A DNA stretch of 64,000 nt, from the NCBI GenBank assembly GCA_963969345.1, contig OZ017769.1, positions 2,237,600 through 2,301,599 of the forward strand, given 5' to 3'. The notes beneath the pieces are model-generated. The model saw only the letters and a list, made by a program, of their open reading frames with translations, was not told where the DNA came from and searched no databases. Positions 43,494 to 53,254 of the stretch are shown here, one piece after another. The DNA comes from Turbatrix aceti (lineage: Eukaryota > Nematoda > Chromadorea > Rhabditida > Panagrolaimidae). The position numbers were made by a program, and so were the translations under genes. The number at the start of each line of letters is the position of its first letter. The stretch's first letter is position 1.

Positions 43494-46400
43494 ATGACGG
43501 CTGAATTCACCAAGGATTGGTTCTACATCGACACTTGTCCGATGAGGTAAGCTTGGATTTTTTCAAAGAAAATGATGATCATGTGTCTTTGTTTACGATT
43601 GTTACGATTTTACTTTGTTCACAGAAAGTCACCAAAAACTGCTTTCCATTACGTTTAATATCTTGATTTTCTTTCAGAAAAATTTCATTGTACAAAAACG
43701 TCCGATTTCCCCTGTCCAAGGATTGTCTGTTCGCTGCGTCACCTTTCGGCGGTCCAGTGGCTTTTGCCAACCTTCAAACTTGTGGCATCGACATCTTCAA
43801 TGCCAATGGGGAATACCTCGCTTCCCGACGGGTCGAACAGGTTCCAGTTCGTATTTTTTGGACAAAATGTCAGAAGGTAAGCTTTTTTTGAGATTTTTAC
43901 GGTCTGTTTTACGTTATTCATGGTTTAGCTATGCGTAGTGGCTGCAACCGGCGACATCGAACTGCTCACTGTGTTCGGAAAACGAATTGAAGCCTTCAAC
44001 CTACATCATGTGAGTTCTTGACGCGATTTTTTGGTGGAAAAGTAGATATATATATCGTAAATAAGTGGAGTTATGGTACTTTTGTTGTTGTTTTGTTACT
44101 TCGAGTAACAACTTTTGCTGGAATTTTGTTACTTCTGGTGAAGTAACGATGTGGATTACGGTGTTTTTGTCGTCGTTTTGTTACTTTGGGTAACGAACGT
44201 AACAACACTTATTACGGTACTTGTGTTATTGTTTTGTTACTTCATGTGACGTAAACACATGGATTACGATATTTTTGTTGTCGTTTTATTACTTTTCTTT
44301 GGTGGGGGAGTTATGGAACTTTTACGATCGTTTTTTACCTTTTTTTCTTTCTGTTTCATCATTTTTGAACTTTTTTCTATCAAAAATATCATTTTTCTTT
44401 TTTTTCAGCGAATCCGCGAAATAGGCATCCATGAAATCCTTCCATTTGGCGGTCCAGATTCTTCGGGTCTTGCAATCATGGACACAACCTACCACGTGTA
44501 CATTGTCAATTCCGTGACACAGCGAGTCGTCTGGACCCTCAATGTTACATCCAAACACGCTCCCACCGCGTGGACCGTCGTCTCAAGCGATGAGCCGACC
44601 AATGTCATCGTCATCCTCGGCGAACAATTTTTTGTTGGCTCACAGGAGAGTCGCTTCCATCCTATCGTAAGTATTCGCTTACATTATAAATATTTTACGG
44701 TAGTTCAATTTTTTTTTTTGTGTTTCAGATGCCAGAATGGTGCCTACGCTCAGGTGGAAAATACGTCCAGGCCATAACTTCCTGGGACAACGGTATAGTG
44801 GCCCTCATCCACGATTCGAAATCCATCCAGGTGACCACCGCCAACCTGAGTCATCTGATGTACACGCTGTCTTTTGACTGCTCACCTGACCTCCGCTTTA
44901 CCTGGTGCGGGACTGCGGCCCTCATCGCTCAGCCGACGACCCGGGAGCTGTTATTCATCGCTGCCCAGGAACAACCCCTGTCACTGACAACTCCTCAACT
45001 CACTCTGCCTTTTGTAGGCCCTGTCTGGATCGAACCGGATTCAGACGGCATCCGGGTCTTCCAACCCGACGAAACTTTTTTGATTACCCACGTTCCTGGT
45101 TTGTTTTGGACTTTTTTACGGTCAAAATGATTTTTTTTCTTTCAACTTTCAGTTGACCTGGATAATGTCCTGGGCATCGTTTCGGACAAGCCAGGTGCAC
45201 TATTGTTCCTCTCGTACCGGTGCTTTGTCCGAGGCGACCATACAACGTTCACGTACATCACATCGGTCCACAGACAGATGCAGAGGGCTGTCGACCAGTG
45301 CATCATCGCCGCGGCGCATCACTTTGATCCTTCGCTCCAGAAAGAGCTTTTATCGGTTCGTTTTCCTTAAAAATTGTTTTTTTTTGGCAAAAATCACGAC
45401 TGAAAAACTGGCATGTGAACGTCCTAAATATTTTCCAGTCGAGAGACCGTATTTTTTAAAAACAACATTTTTGAGATCTATTTACAGTATTTTTTGATGT
45501 TATTTTTTTTCTTTTGCATGTAAAAAATTTTTGACGCGTTTTTTTGAGTTTTTGTATTTTTACCGTAAAAATACCGTAAAAATTTATTTTTTTTCCCGAA
45601 AAATTAGGGGTGAAAACATTCAAAAATCGTTGAAATTATCAAAAAATGGACAGAAAAGTTAAAATTCTGATCAAACTTATTTTCCAGTCAAGAAAAAATA
45701 TTCGAAGATCTTTGTTACCCATTTACAGTCTTTTGACGTTGTTTTTTTTGATATTTTCCTTAAAAAACTTATTTTAAATTTTGCACCGAATTTTTTATTT
45801 CAGGCTGCAGCTTTCGGCAAAGCGACCCTCTCGATGTACGACCCATCCAAATTCGTGTACATTTCATCCCTCCTCCGATGCCTAAACGCTATCCGAAAAC
45901 TCGGAATCCCAGTTTCCTTCGCCGAAGTCAACGAACTTTCCCTCGAGTCTCTGCTGGATCGACTCATGGACCTGAGGCACTGGCCGATCGCTCTCCAGGT
46001 CTCCCGGACGATGGGCATCCCGTCGGAGAAAGGTGCCTATCGAGTTCTTGCCCACTGGACCCACACTCTGCTCGACACGGCAACGGAGTCCGGGCGATCC
46101 ATCAAAGTCGAAGAACTCGCCGCAAAAATCCTAACTCAGTACGCGAGATTTCCTGCCGTGAGTTTCGCCGACGTTGCTTTTGTCGCGTTCAAGAGAGGCT
46201 TTGGCGATGTTGCGAGACTGCTTCTCGAGCACGAGGAGGACGCGGCGAAGAAAGTTACGACACTGCTCAAGTTTGACGATGTCAAGGCGGCCTATGAAGT
46301 GGCTGTCAAAAGTGAGATCCCGGATTTGTGTAAGTCATTTTTGGACTTTTACAAAAAATCAAAAAGAAAAGAAAAAAATGCATTTTGGTTTTAAAACGGG

Positions 46401-47965
46401 CAAAAAAAATTTTTACCTGAAAACTTACCTGGAAGACAAAAAACCTGTGGAACCCACCAAAAGGTGAAGAATCGTGGTCCTGTGGCGCAATGGATAACGC
46501 GTCTGCCTACGGAGCAGAAGATTGTAGGTTCGAATCCTGCCAGGATCGAAAGTTTTTTGCAAAATTTTTTTACCGCAAAAATAAGTTTCTTCCAAAAAAA
46601 TAAATTTATTTACAAATTGCCTCAAATTTTTGAAGTTTAGTCAAAAATTAGGGTATGCAAATTCTTCGATGCAGGAACTTTTGCAAAAACTTTCGATCCT
46701 GGCAGGATTCGAACCTACAATCTTCTGCTCCGTAGGCAACGCGATCCATTGCGCCACAGGACCATGATTTTTTGCCGTGGTTTCCAGAAATTTTTTTACA
46801 AATTTTATAAAAAAATTAATTTTGTCCACAAAAATATTTTTTATTAAAATTTCAGCCTACATGGTGATCTCTCACATGCGAAAATCCGGCATGGAGTTCT
46901 CCAACCTCCTGCTCCGCCAAACATCTGCCAAAATCTACCAGGGCTACGTCCGGGAAGAGCTCCCATCCGCCCTGCTCTCCGTCTACGTCCAGCAAGACGA
47001 CAACGTCCGACAGGCCCTCTACCACATCGATATGGCTTCCCGGGACCCGGCAGCCCAGCAATCCCACTTCGAAGAGGCTGCCGCGTGCTTTGGTAACATG
47101 GATCACGCTGAGCTTCAGAGAGAGACGGAATTCCACGTGGATTTTCTCAAGCACGGTGTGAGGTCGTCTTTTTCCCGTCCTCCACAGTTTCCGACGGGAT
47201 CCGTTCGCGAGAGGTTCATCTGGGCTGTCGGACACGATGTCAGACTCGCCGAAGCGCTGAAGAAGGACCACCACCTCACGGACGCCGAAGTCTGGCATTG
47301 GACGGTCGAGGGTTTTATTCGCGCCAGGAAGCACCAGGCGCTCAGGGATCTGGCTGTCAAAAAGCCGCATGCTTATTTGGTTTGTTTTTTGGGGTTTTTT
47401 GACGTTTTTTTGGGGATAAAAGGTGGTTTTTCAGACATTTGTCGAAGCAGCGGTAAAAAATGGAGAGCGAGAACTCGCTTTGGAATTCACAGATAAGATT
47501 GTCGATTACAAGCAGAAAGTTCAGGCTTTTTTGGTTTTGGGGTGAGTTTTTGACACAAAATTTATTTTTTATCGAAAAAAATGTTAAAAAAATTTATTTT
47601 TCAATAAAATGTTTTTTTATTTTAGGGGAGTTTTTTTAAACCAAAAATATTTTTTCATGAATTATTTTTTTTATTTTGATTTTTTTATTAAAATTAAATT
47701 TATAATAATACTCTAGAGGAATTTTTTTATACGTAAATTGTTTTTCAATTTGCAATAATAAAAAAAAAAAAAAAAAAATTTTTTGAAAATTTTAATTTTA
47801 AAAAATCGCTTTTTTTCCAGAGAACAACTCTCAGCAGCCAAAGTAGCGTCAGAAAACCAAGATCGCGCCCTGATGCAGCGGTGCAAGTCATCGAGCCGCT
47901 CGGACCGGGTCCGCGAAGGCATCGAGAATCTCATGAGCCAGCTCGACGCTCAACTGTTATCCTAA
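43494..47965 (+). CDS. vps-16: VPS16 homolog, core HOPS/CORVET subunit
   Basis: Ten exons (43494-43546, 43678-43876, 43929-44009, 44409-44666, 44729-45098, 45153-45355, 45804-46329, 46856-47379, 47435-47541, 47821-47965) join in phase to 821 residues; vertebrate VPS16 is about 840. The N-terminal half is a beta-propeller (FPLSKDCLFAASPFGGPVAF, then RIREIGIHEILPFGGPDSSG). The C-terminal half is helical, with SSLLRCLNAIRKLGIPVSFA, DRLMDLRHWPIALQVSRTMG and RSSFSRPPQFPTGSVRERF. VPS16 binds VPS33 and is needed for endosome and lysosome tethering and fusion. Intron 7 (46330-46855) houses two tRNA-Arg sequences. The donors after exons 5 and 6 (GTTTGT, GTTCGT) are weak but fit phase. Confidence 0.92.
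46476..46548 (+). tRNA. tRNA-Arg(ACG)
   Basis: A 73-nt cloverleaf: acceptor GGTCCTG pairs with CAGGATC with one wobble; the D-arm reads GCGCAATGGATAACGC; anticodon stem TCTGC/GCAGA holds the loop CTACGGA; the T-arm is TGTAGGTTCGAATCCTGC; the discriminator is G. The sequence agrees with the usual eukaryotic tRNA-Arg(ACG). No intron. It is followed by poly-T (Pol III stop). It lies in intron 7 of VPS16, same strand. Confidence 0.93.
46694..46763 (-). pseudogene. tRNA-Arg(ACG) pseudogene, inverted copy
   Basis: The minus strand is identical to the tRNA at 46476 over most of its length but lacks three bases between the D-arm and anticodon arm. This spoils the anticodon stem's outer pairs. Flanking bases on both sides (ATC-TGGTCC before; GAAAGTTTTTGCAAAA after) are shared, so a block of about 95 bp was duplicated in inverted orientation. 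Confidence 0.8.
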
Positions 47966-48249
47966 GACACTTTTTTTCACGTTTTAAATTATTCAAGAGT
48001 TCAAAAAAACAAGATGAATCCATTTTTTCGAATTTATACAGAAAAGAGAGGCGCGTGCAGAAAATTACAAAAAACAGTAGAAGAGTATCTCGTGAAGGTG
48101 TGCTTGAACGCACACGACCCTTTTGTGGCTGTGAGAATGAGTGAGTGGTGATGTGATGAGTTAGGAATGCCGCAGAAGCCAGAAGAAGGCAAGTTGATGG
48201 GCTGTGTGGTGAGTTTTGAGACCATGGTCGAATGACCTGGGCAGGAAAA
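47966..48249. other. Convergent spacer between VPS16 and the BED gene
   Basis: The two genes end toward each other. No AATAAA is obvious and no gene is seen. Confidence 0.5.
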
Positions 48250-49244
48250 TCAGCGCAGATCCTGCAGGATGGCATCGAGAGTGCGTTTGAGAGGACGTCT
48301 GGATCGAATTCGATTGGCTGCTTCCTCGACTGCCGAACTCGAGGGCAGCGTGGCGGAGGGTGGCAAGATGACATTACTCCCGCCGGCTTTGGTCCTAAAA
48401 ATCAACTCCCAACTAATAGTCAAACAAATACCGTAAACCCATAAAAACTCACCCAAAATTAATCAAAGATACAACAATCTTACGAAAAGCTGGATTTTCG
48501 ATCATGTCATACGACATGCCGGATTCCACCACGAAATTTGCGAACATCTGGGTTATCTGGTCGATTTGCGAGTCCGAGAGTCTTCGGTACTGCAGCGTAG
48601 ACTCCTTGAGGGCGGCAATGGTCGTCGGCTGAGAAGTCGTCTGTTGTTGTTGAGTCTGCTGCTGCTGCTGCTGTTTGGGCTGGGGTGGTCGGGTTTGTTG
48701 TTGGTCGCCATTGTTCTCCGTCGAATTAGAGTTGCCCGGTTTTGGCGTCGAAGGGGTAGACAGTCTTCCGCCACCACACTTTTTCATATGACGGCTAAAA
48801 AATTGAATTTTTAGTCAGTCAGTCAGTCAAGCAACATAACAGCCGACAAGGAGCAGCGGGTTAATTTGCTTCCTGTCCCAAGTACGTTTTTTTGAAACGC
48901 CAAAAGACCAAAAAACCAGGAAAAAACACCATAAAAATATAAACTTACTAAACATGCCCTCCGCGACTGGACATGACGAGTTTACACTCGCTGCAGATGT
49001 CGTACAGTGAGAGCTGTCCATCGACAAGGATGTGGCGTATCGTTTCTGATCCCTTACGATCCGTAAAAGTCAGACGGGCAGGATTTAGCTGAACGATGAG
49101 CTCGATTTCTTCCTTGGATGGCGTAGGCTCGGATGACGTCATCGAACTGCCACCGGCATCTGGTTCATTGCCGTTATACAGGTGTTCGGTTTTAAAGATA
49201 CCCGAAATGCCGAGAAGGGATGAGAGAATGTTTTCGGTCGACAT
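48250..49244 (-). CDS. BED-type zinc-finger protein, hAT-derived in appearance
   Basis: Exons 49244-48949, 48794-48453 and 48394-48250 join in phase to 260 residues. The BED-type finger spans the first intron: CSEC at about residues 84-87, then HVYRHMKKC. A Gln-rich stretch follows (QQQQQQTQQQQ). Then comes ITQMFANFVVESGMSYDMIE and NPAFRKIVVSLIN, a segment found right after the finger in many hAT transposases and ZBED proteins. The catalytic core and dimerisation region are absent, so this looks like a host gene built from the DNA-binding part of a hAT transposase. It is probably a nuclear DNA-binding protein. It is not the same lineage as the intact hAT enzyme in this window, judging by eye. 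Confidence 0.7.
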
Positions 49245-50200
49245 ACTCAAGTATATGATCGATGACCTGGACAACTGAACAAAAAAAGTTAAAAAATGAA
49301 CGAGAAAGAACAAAAAAAGGATCAAAAACGGCGAAAAAAACAAGAAAGAACAGTTACGATAAAGAAAAACTGTAACGATAACGATAACAATACACAAAAA
49401 TCCTAGCACGATTTTATCAAGAAGTAACATTTAACGCCGGCTTTTACAGTGAAGAAGTAACAATCGGCGAGTAACAAAACGCGAAAAGTAGTAAAGTAAT
49501 ACTTTTCTATCGTAAAAACAGTTTTCAGGTGTTACTCCGACCGTTACATTGTTATTTTTTCCATTTTAACCGTTTCGAGCCACGCTTTCACCTTTTTTTC
49601 ACTATACAAAGTCTTTGCCATCCAGGAAGGAAGCAAAAGCCAATAGATGCATCGTTTCCAAACCCTTTGTTCTTCAAAAACAAGTCTGGTCCTCCGGAAA
49701 GTCGTCCGGAAACACCACAGCACAAAAAAACGAGACGAAGACAACGCGTAACGCAAAAAACGCATTTTTAAGGCGAAGCCCGTTCTCGGATAAAACAGGT
49801 GCCGCGGTGGCGGGCTGCCTCCGGCACTCCCTCTTCTCCGCCGGGCCACCAATTATCCCAACCACGCCAGAAGCCAGGGACGGCTCGAAGACAAGAACAA
49901 CGCAGACGGTGGAGACAAAAAAAACATGCCACGGCAAAAAAAGAAGAGAAGAAGTAAAAGTTATTTATGGCAGCAAGCGCGAGTAAAAAAAAGCGCCAAG
50001 GTCTGCGCTTGCTTCGGCGCATTCATGCAAATGAGCCGCGAACCCGTGCGCGCGGTGGTCCGCATGCTGCGCGCAGGCTTTATCCGTACGATGACAAAAA
50101 ATTTTTCTGCTGTTGTGCAAGTTGTTCTTGAATTCATTCCTGCCTGATTTTTTTTACTAATTCGTTACCCAGGTTCTGACTGGCTGTACTTTATCCTCCG
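49245..50200. other. Intergenic between divergent genes
   Basis: About 950 bp between the BED gene and Gemin2. Frames open on both strands at 49544-50022, but they are mutual shadows with no splice structure; I do not call a gene. Probably contains promoters for both sides. Confidence 0.5.
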
Positions 50201-51364
50201 ATGGAGCAGCAGATATTCTTTGACTTTGGAGACTTTGATCCGGACTCTGTGGATACGACCAAGACGCCCGCAAATGTCGAGGAGTACATGCGGCAGGTGT
50301 ACGTCGATCGAGCCAAGTGCTCCGAGGTCGTCTATATTCGGGATATTCCGACGTCTACGAAAGCGACGTCATCGAAAGCGCAGCCGTCTTTGTATCTTGC
50401 GAATATCGGGAATGATGGACGTAAAAAGTGTCCGTTTGCGCCGAGTTTTCAATGGCAGACTGGATTTGTGAGTTTTTTGTGAAACTTTTGGAGAAAAAAA
50501 TAGAAAAAAAATACTTGAAAACAAACGCTTTTGCGTAAAAATCGATATTTAGGCCAAACAAAGGTACCGTAATTTTTCTATAGTTTACGATCATTTTTTT
50601 TTGTTTTCAAAGTTAACGATCATTTTTTTCTTTCGAAAGTTTACGAACATTTTTTTTTCAATCCTTCTAGAATTTTCTTTATTTTAGGCCAAAGAAAGAT
50701 ATCGTAACTTTTCAACTGTTTTCAATCACTTTTTTTACATTTTCAACCGTTTACGATAAATTTTTTTCCTTCTCATCCAAATTTTCCCGTTTTTTTAGGC
50801 AGAGCGATTCAAGGCTCATCGAGCAGAGGTCGAGGCAAATCGCCTTCACTTTCAGAGGTTATCCATCCCCAAACTCCCAGCAGCAAGGGATTTTCAAAAA
50901 TGGTACACGTTCTGCTTCGAGCAGCGACATCCCTCTGTACCCGTCGAGCCGGGCCACGAAGAAGCTTTTGGGCACCACAAAGGCACTCCACCGACTACCC
51001 GTCTTCTCATGAGTCTTTCCAGTCTTCACATTGACGGCCTGCTGATTGGCCTCGTCCGAGTAAGTTTTTTTCTTCAAAAACTGGCGTTTTTATAAAACCC
51101 CCAATTTTTTGCCCTTTTCAGTTGTTCAAAACCCAAGGCTACTCACGGGCACTGTTTGAATGGCTGTTTTCGGTCATGCTCTTCCTCCACACTCCCCTGC
51201 AACACGACGTCTGCGCGGTTCTTCGAGACTTTGCCCGACTGCTTTACACGACGAGAGCAGGCCTCGAAGATACCCAAGCGGCATTTGCAAAAGAACTGAC
51301 CATCTTCATCGCCATTGTTTCACTCGTTTTTGCTCAGGGCGATCTCAAAGACAACTTTGATTAA
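50201..51364 (+). CDS. smi-1: Gemin2 homolog (SMN-complex subunit)
   Basis: Exons 50201-50467, 50799-51059 and 51122-51364 encode 256 residues, near the length of human Gemin2. The N-terminal segment FDFGDFDPD and EEYMRQVYVDRAKCSEVVYI matches the Gemin2 pattern of a short acidic start followed by an SMN/Sm-contacting helix. APSFQWQ, then AERFKAHRAEVEA, and the C-terminal helical part (LLMSLSSLHIDGLLIGLV, CAVLRDFARLLYTTRAGLED, FAQGDLKDNFD) also fit. Gemin2 holds five Sm proteins during snRNP assembly in the cytoplasm. FKBP8 follows 182 nt downstream on the same strand. The symbol is that of the C. elegans family member and is by resemblance only. Confidence 0.75.
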
Positions 51365-51528
51365 GTTTTTTCATCGCTTTTACATTTATTTTCCTTTCTC
51401 ACTGTGTTATTTGCTTTCTTACACAAGAGTGGTTGATTTATACTGGCTTGGAATGTTCGCGAAACATGGTTCAAATCCATGACAATACCTGATTTGCTGG
51501 TTGAAGTGAACGAAAAAAGAAATTATAT

Positions 51529-51540
51529 TAAATTTTTAGG
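51529..51540 (+). promoter_or_regulatory. Putative trans-splice acceptor before the FKBP8-like gene
   Basis: ATTAAATTTTTAG ends six nt before the ATG at 51547 with no matching upstream exon. With a 182-nt intergenic gap this fits spliced-leader addition in an operon. Confidence 0.4.
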
Positions 51541-51546
51541 GTAAAA

Positions 51547-53254
51547 ATGGTTGATTCGCCGTGGAGCGACGAGAAAGACGATGTTCTGCACCGAAAAGCC
51601 GTTAGCAGCGAAGAAGCATCGCTTTGCGGATCTGGAGACGACGAGCGAGGCGCGCTGAGCGACTCCGAGATCCAGCGCCTCAATCAGGCAAAGGTTTGTA
51701 TCATAAACACACTTGGACTGCTTTTCGCTTTGAGATGTCGCACAAAATGACGTTATATTTGTTTTGTTACTCTTTCGCAAAAATAACACTAACACAAACA
51801 AAGTACCGTAATTTTCTTACTTTTTTGTCTCGTCTTGCTTTTTCGTTGTCGGATATGTACTCAAATTACGGTACTTTGTCTGGTTTCGTTTTTTCGCTGT
51901 AGCAGTTTTTTTTGTCGTTTTCGTCTTTATTACGCGTTTTTGACTTGTTTTATCGCTTTTTTTAGGAACTCGCCCGCCAAGTCAAAGGCCCGTCCAGCGA
52001 TGCTCTGGAAATCGAATGCGAGAAGCAGCGTCTTGCTGCCGCTGCCGATGCCGACTCCAAAAACCAATCCGACAACACCTGTTGCTCAGAACCCGACGCA
52101 GGACCCGAACTAGACGCCGATGGATTTGAGGACGTCCTTGGCGGTGGTGATCTCTGGATCAAAACCCTCAGCCCCGGTATTGGATCCAAGCCTGAGGCTG
52201 GTCAACTCGTGACCATCAGCGTCGAATCTACGACCAATCCTGAAGACGTCATCAAGGAGCTCACCTTTCCCCTCGGATATCATTACGTCATTGATGGTAA
52301 GTCCAGTTTAGCCTATTTTTCTTACTGTTTAGCCTATTTTTTGTTCTTTAGCATGGGAAATAGTCGTTCAAATGATGCAAAAAGGCCAGGTTACGGCAAT
52401 CAAGACTTCTGGACGCTTCGCCTACGGTGACATTGGATGGGGCGTCAATGTGCCTCCAGGTGCACCCCAGGAGTATGAAATCATACTGCTCGAGATCGCG
52501 GATATCGGAGATTGGGAAACGATGCCGGCCGCCGACGTGCGAGGTGTCCTGGAAGATCTCAAGGAACGTGCCAAGTTTTTCTACGCCAAGAGGCACTACG
52601 ATCGGGCGATCAACATCAATCAGAAGTAAGTTACCCAAAAAAATTGTAAAAAAACTGTTTTTTGAACGTTATTTGCTTTTCAGGGGCATTGAACTGATAA
52701 CCAAGGAATTGAAATCCCGGAAAGATGAATTCAAAGATCTTCACGTCAATTTCCTCGTCAACCTGTCTTTTGCTTACTTTCAGGTAAGTTGGATTTTATT
52801 TTTCAGTAAAAATTTCATTTTTTTGTATTTTTAGCAAAAACAAGCCCCCGAAGGCCTCGAAACGACCGCGAAGGGCTTGGAAATCGATCCTGAGAACGTG
52901 AAGCTTCTGCTGAAGCGCGGACAGTTTCACGTCCTCAAAAAGGAGTACAAACAGGCCATTGGCTTCTTCCGGCGTCTGGTCGACGAGTTTGGCATGAAAA
53001 CCGTCGTCCCAGAACTCGCGACCGTCGAAGCACAACTCCAGGCCCAGGTTGAGCAGGAAAAACAGGTGTACAAAAGAATGTTCGGCGCTCTCGGCAAAGC
53101 TCCAATCAAGAAGGCTCCCGCACAGCCGTCGACAGCGAGTCGTTTTGCAGGATTGCCGACTCTGAAGAAAGTCCTCATCCTCAGCGTTGCGGTCGTCTTC
53201 TTCGCCATTGCCATCCACTATTTTCGGCATGCCCTTGGCATTTCCTACTGGTGA
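51547..53254 (+). CDS. FKBP8/FKBP38-like TPR protein, tail-anchored
   Basis: Exons 51547-51693, 51966-52296, 52352-52625, 52684-52783 and 52835-53254 encode 423 residues. An acidic start is followed by an FKBP-type peptidyl-prolyl isomerase fold (about residues 100-205), with DLWIKTLSPG, AWEIVVQMMQKGQ and FAYGDIGWG as its strands. TPR helices follow (AKFFYAKRHYDRAI, LHVNFLVNLSFAYFQ, VKLLLKRGQFHVLKKEYKQA). The last 28 residues hold one hydrophobic helix (VLILSVAVVFFAIAIHYF), a tail anchor. FKBP38 binds Hsp90 and resides on the mitochondrial outer membrane and ER. As in FKBP38, several active-site aromatics of FKBP12 are not evident, so isomerase activity may be weak. Confidence 0.85.

Noticed and set aside
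49544..50147. Open frames of about 80-120 codons between the BED gene and Gemin2
   Set aside because: Frames overlap on both strands, lack splice-consistent extension and have no recognisable motif.
51427..51490. tRNA-like stretch with CATGGTTCAAATCCATG
   Set aside because: The T-arm folds well but no matching 5' acceptor strand or anticodon arm could be found.
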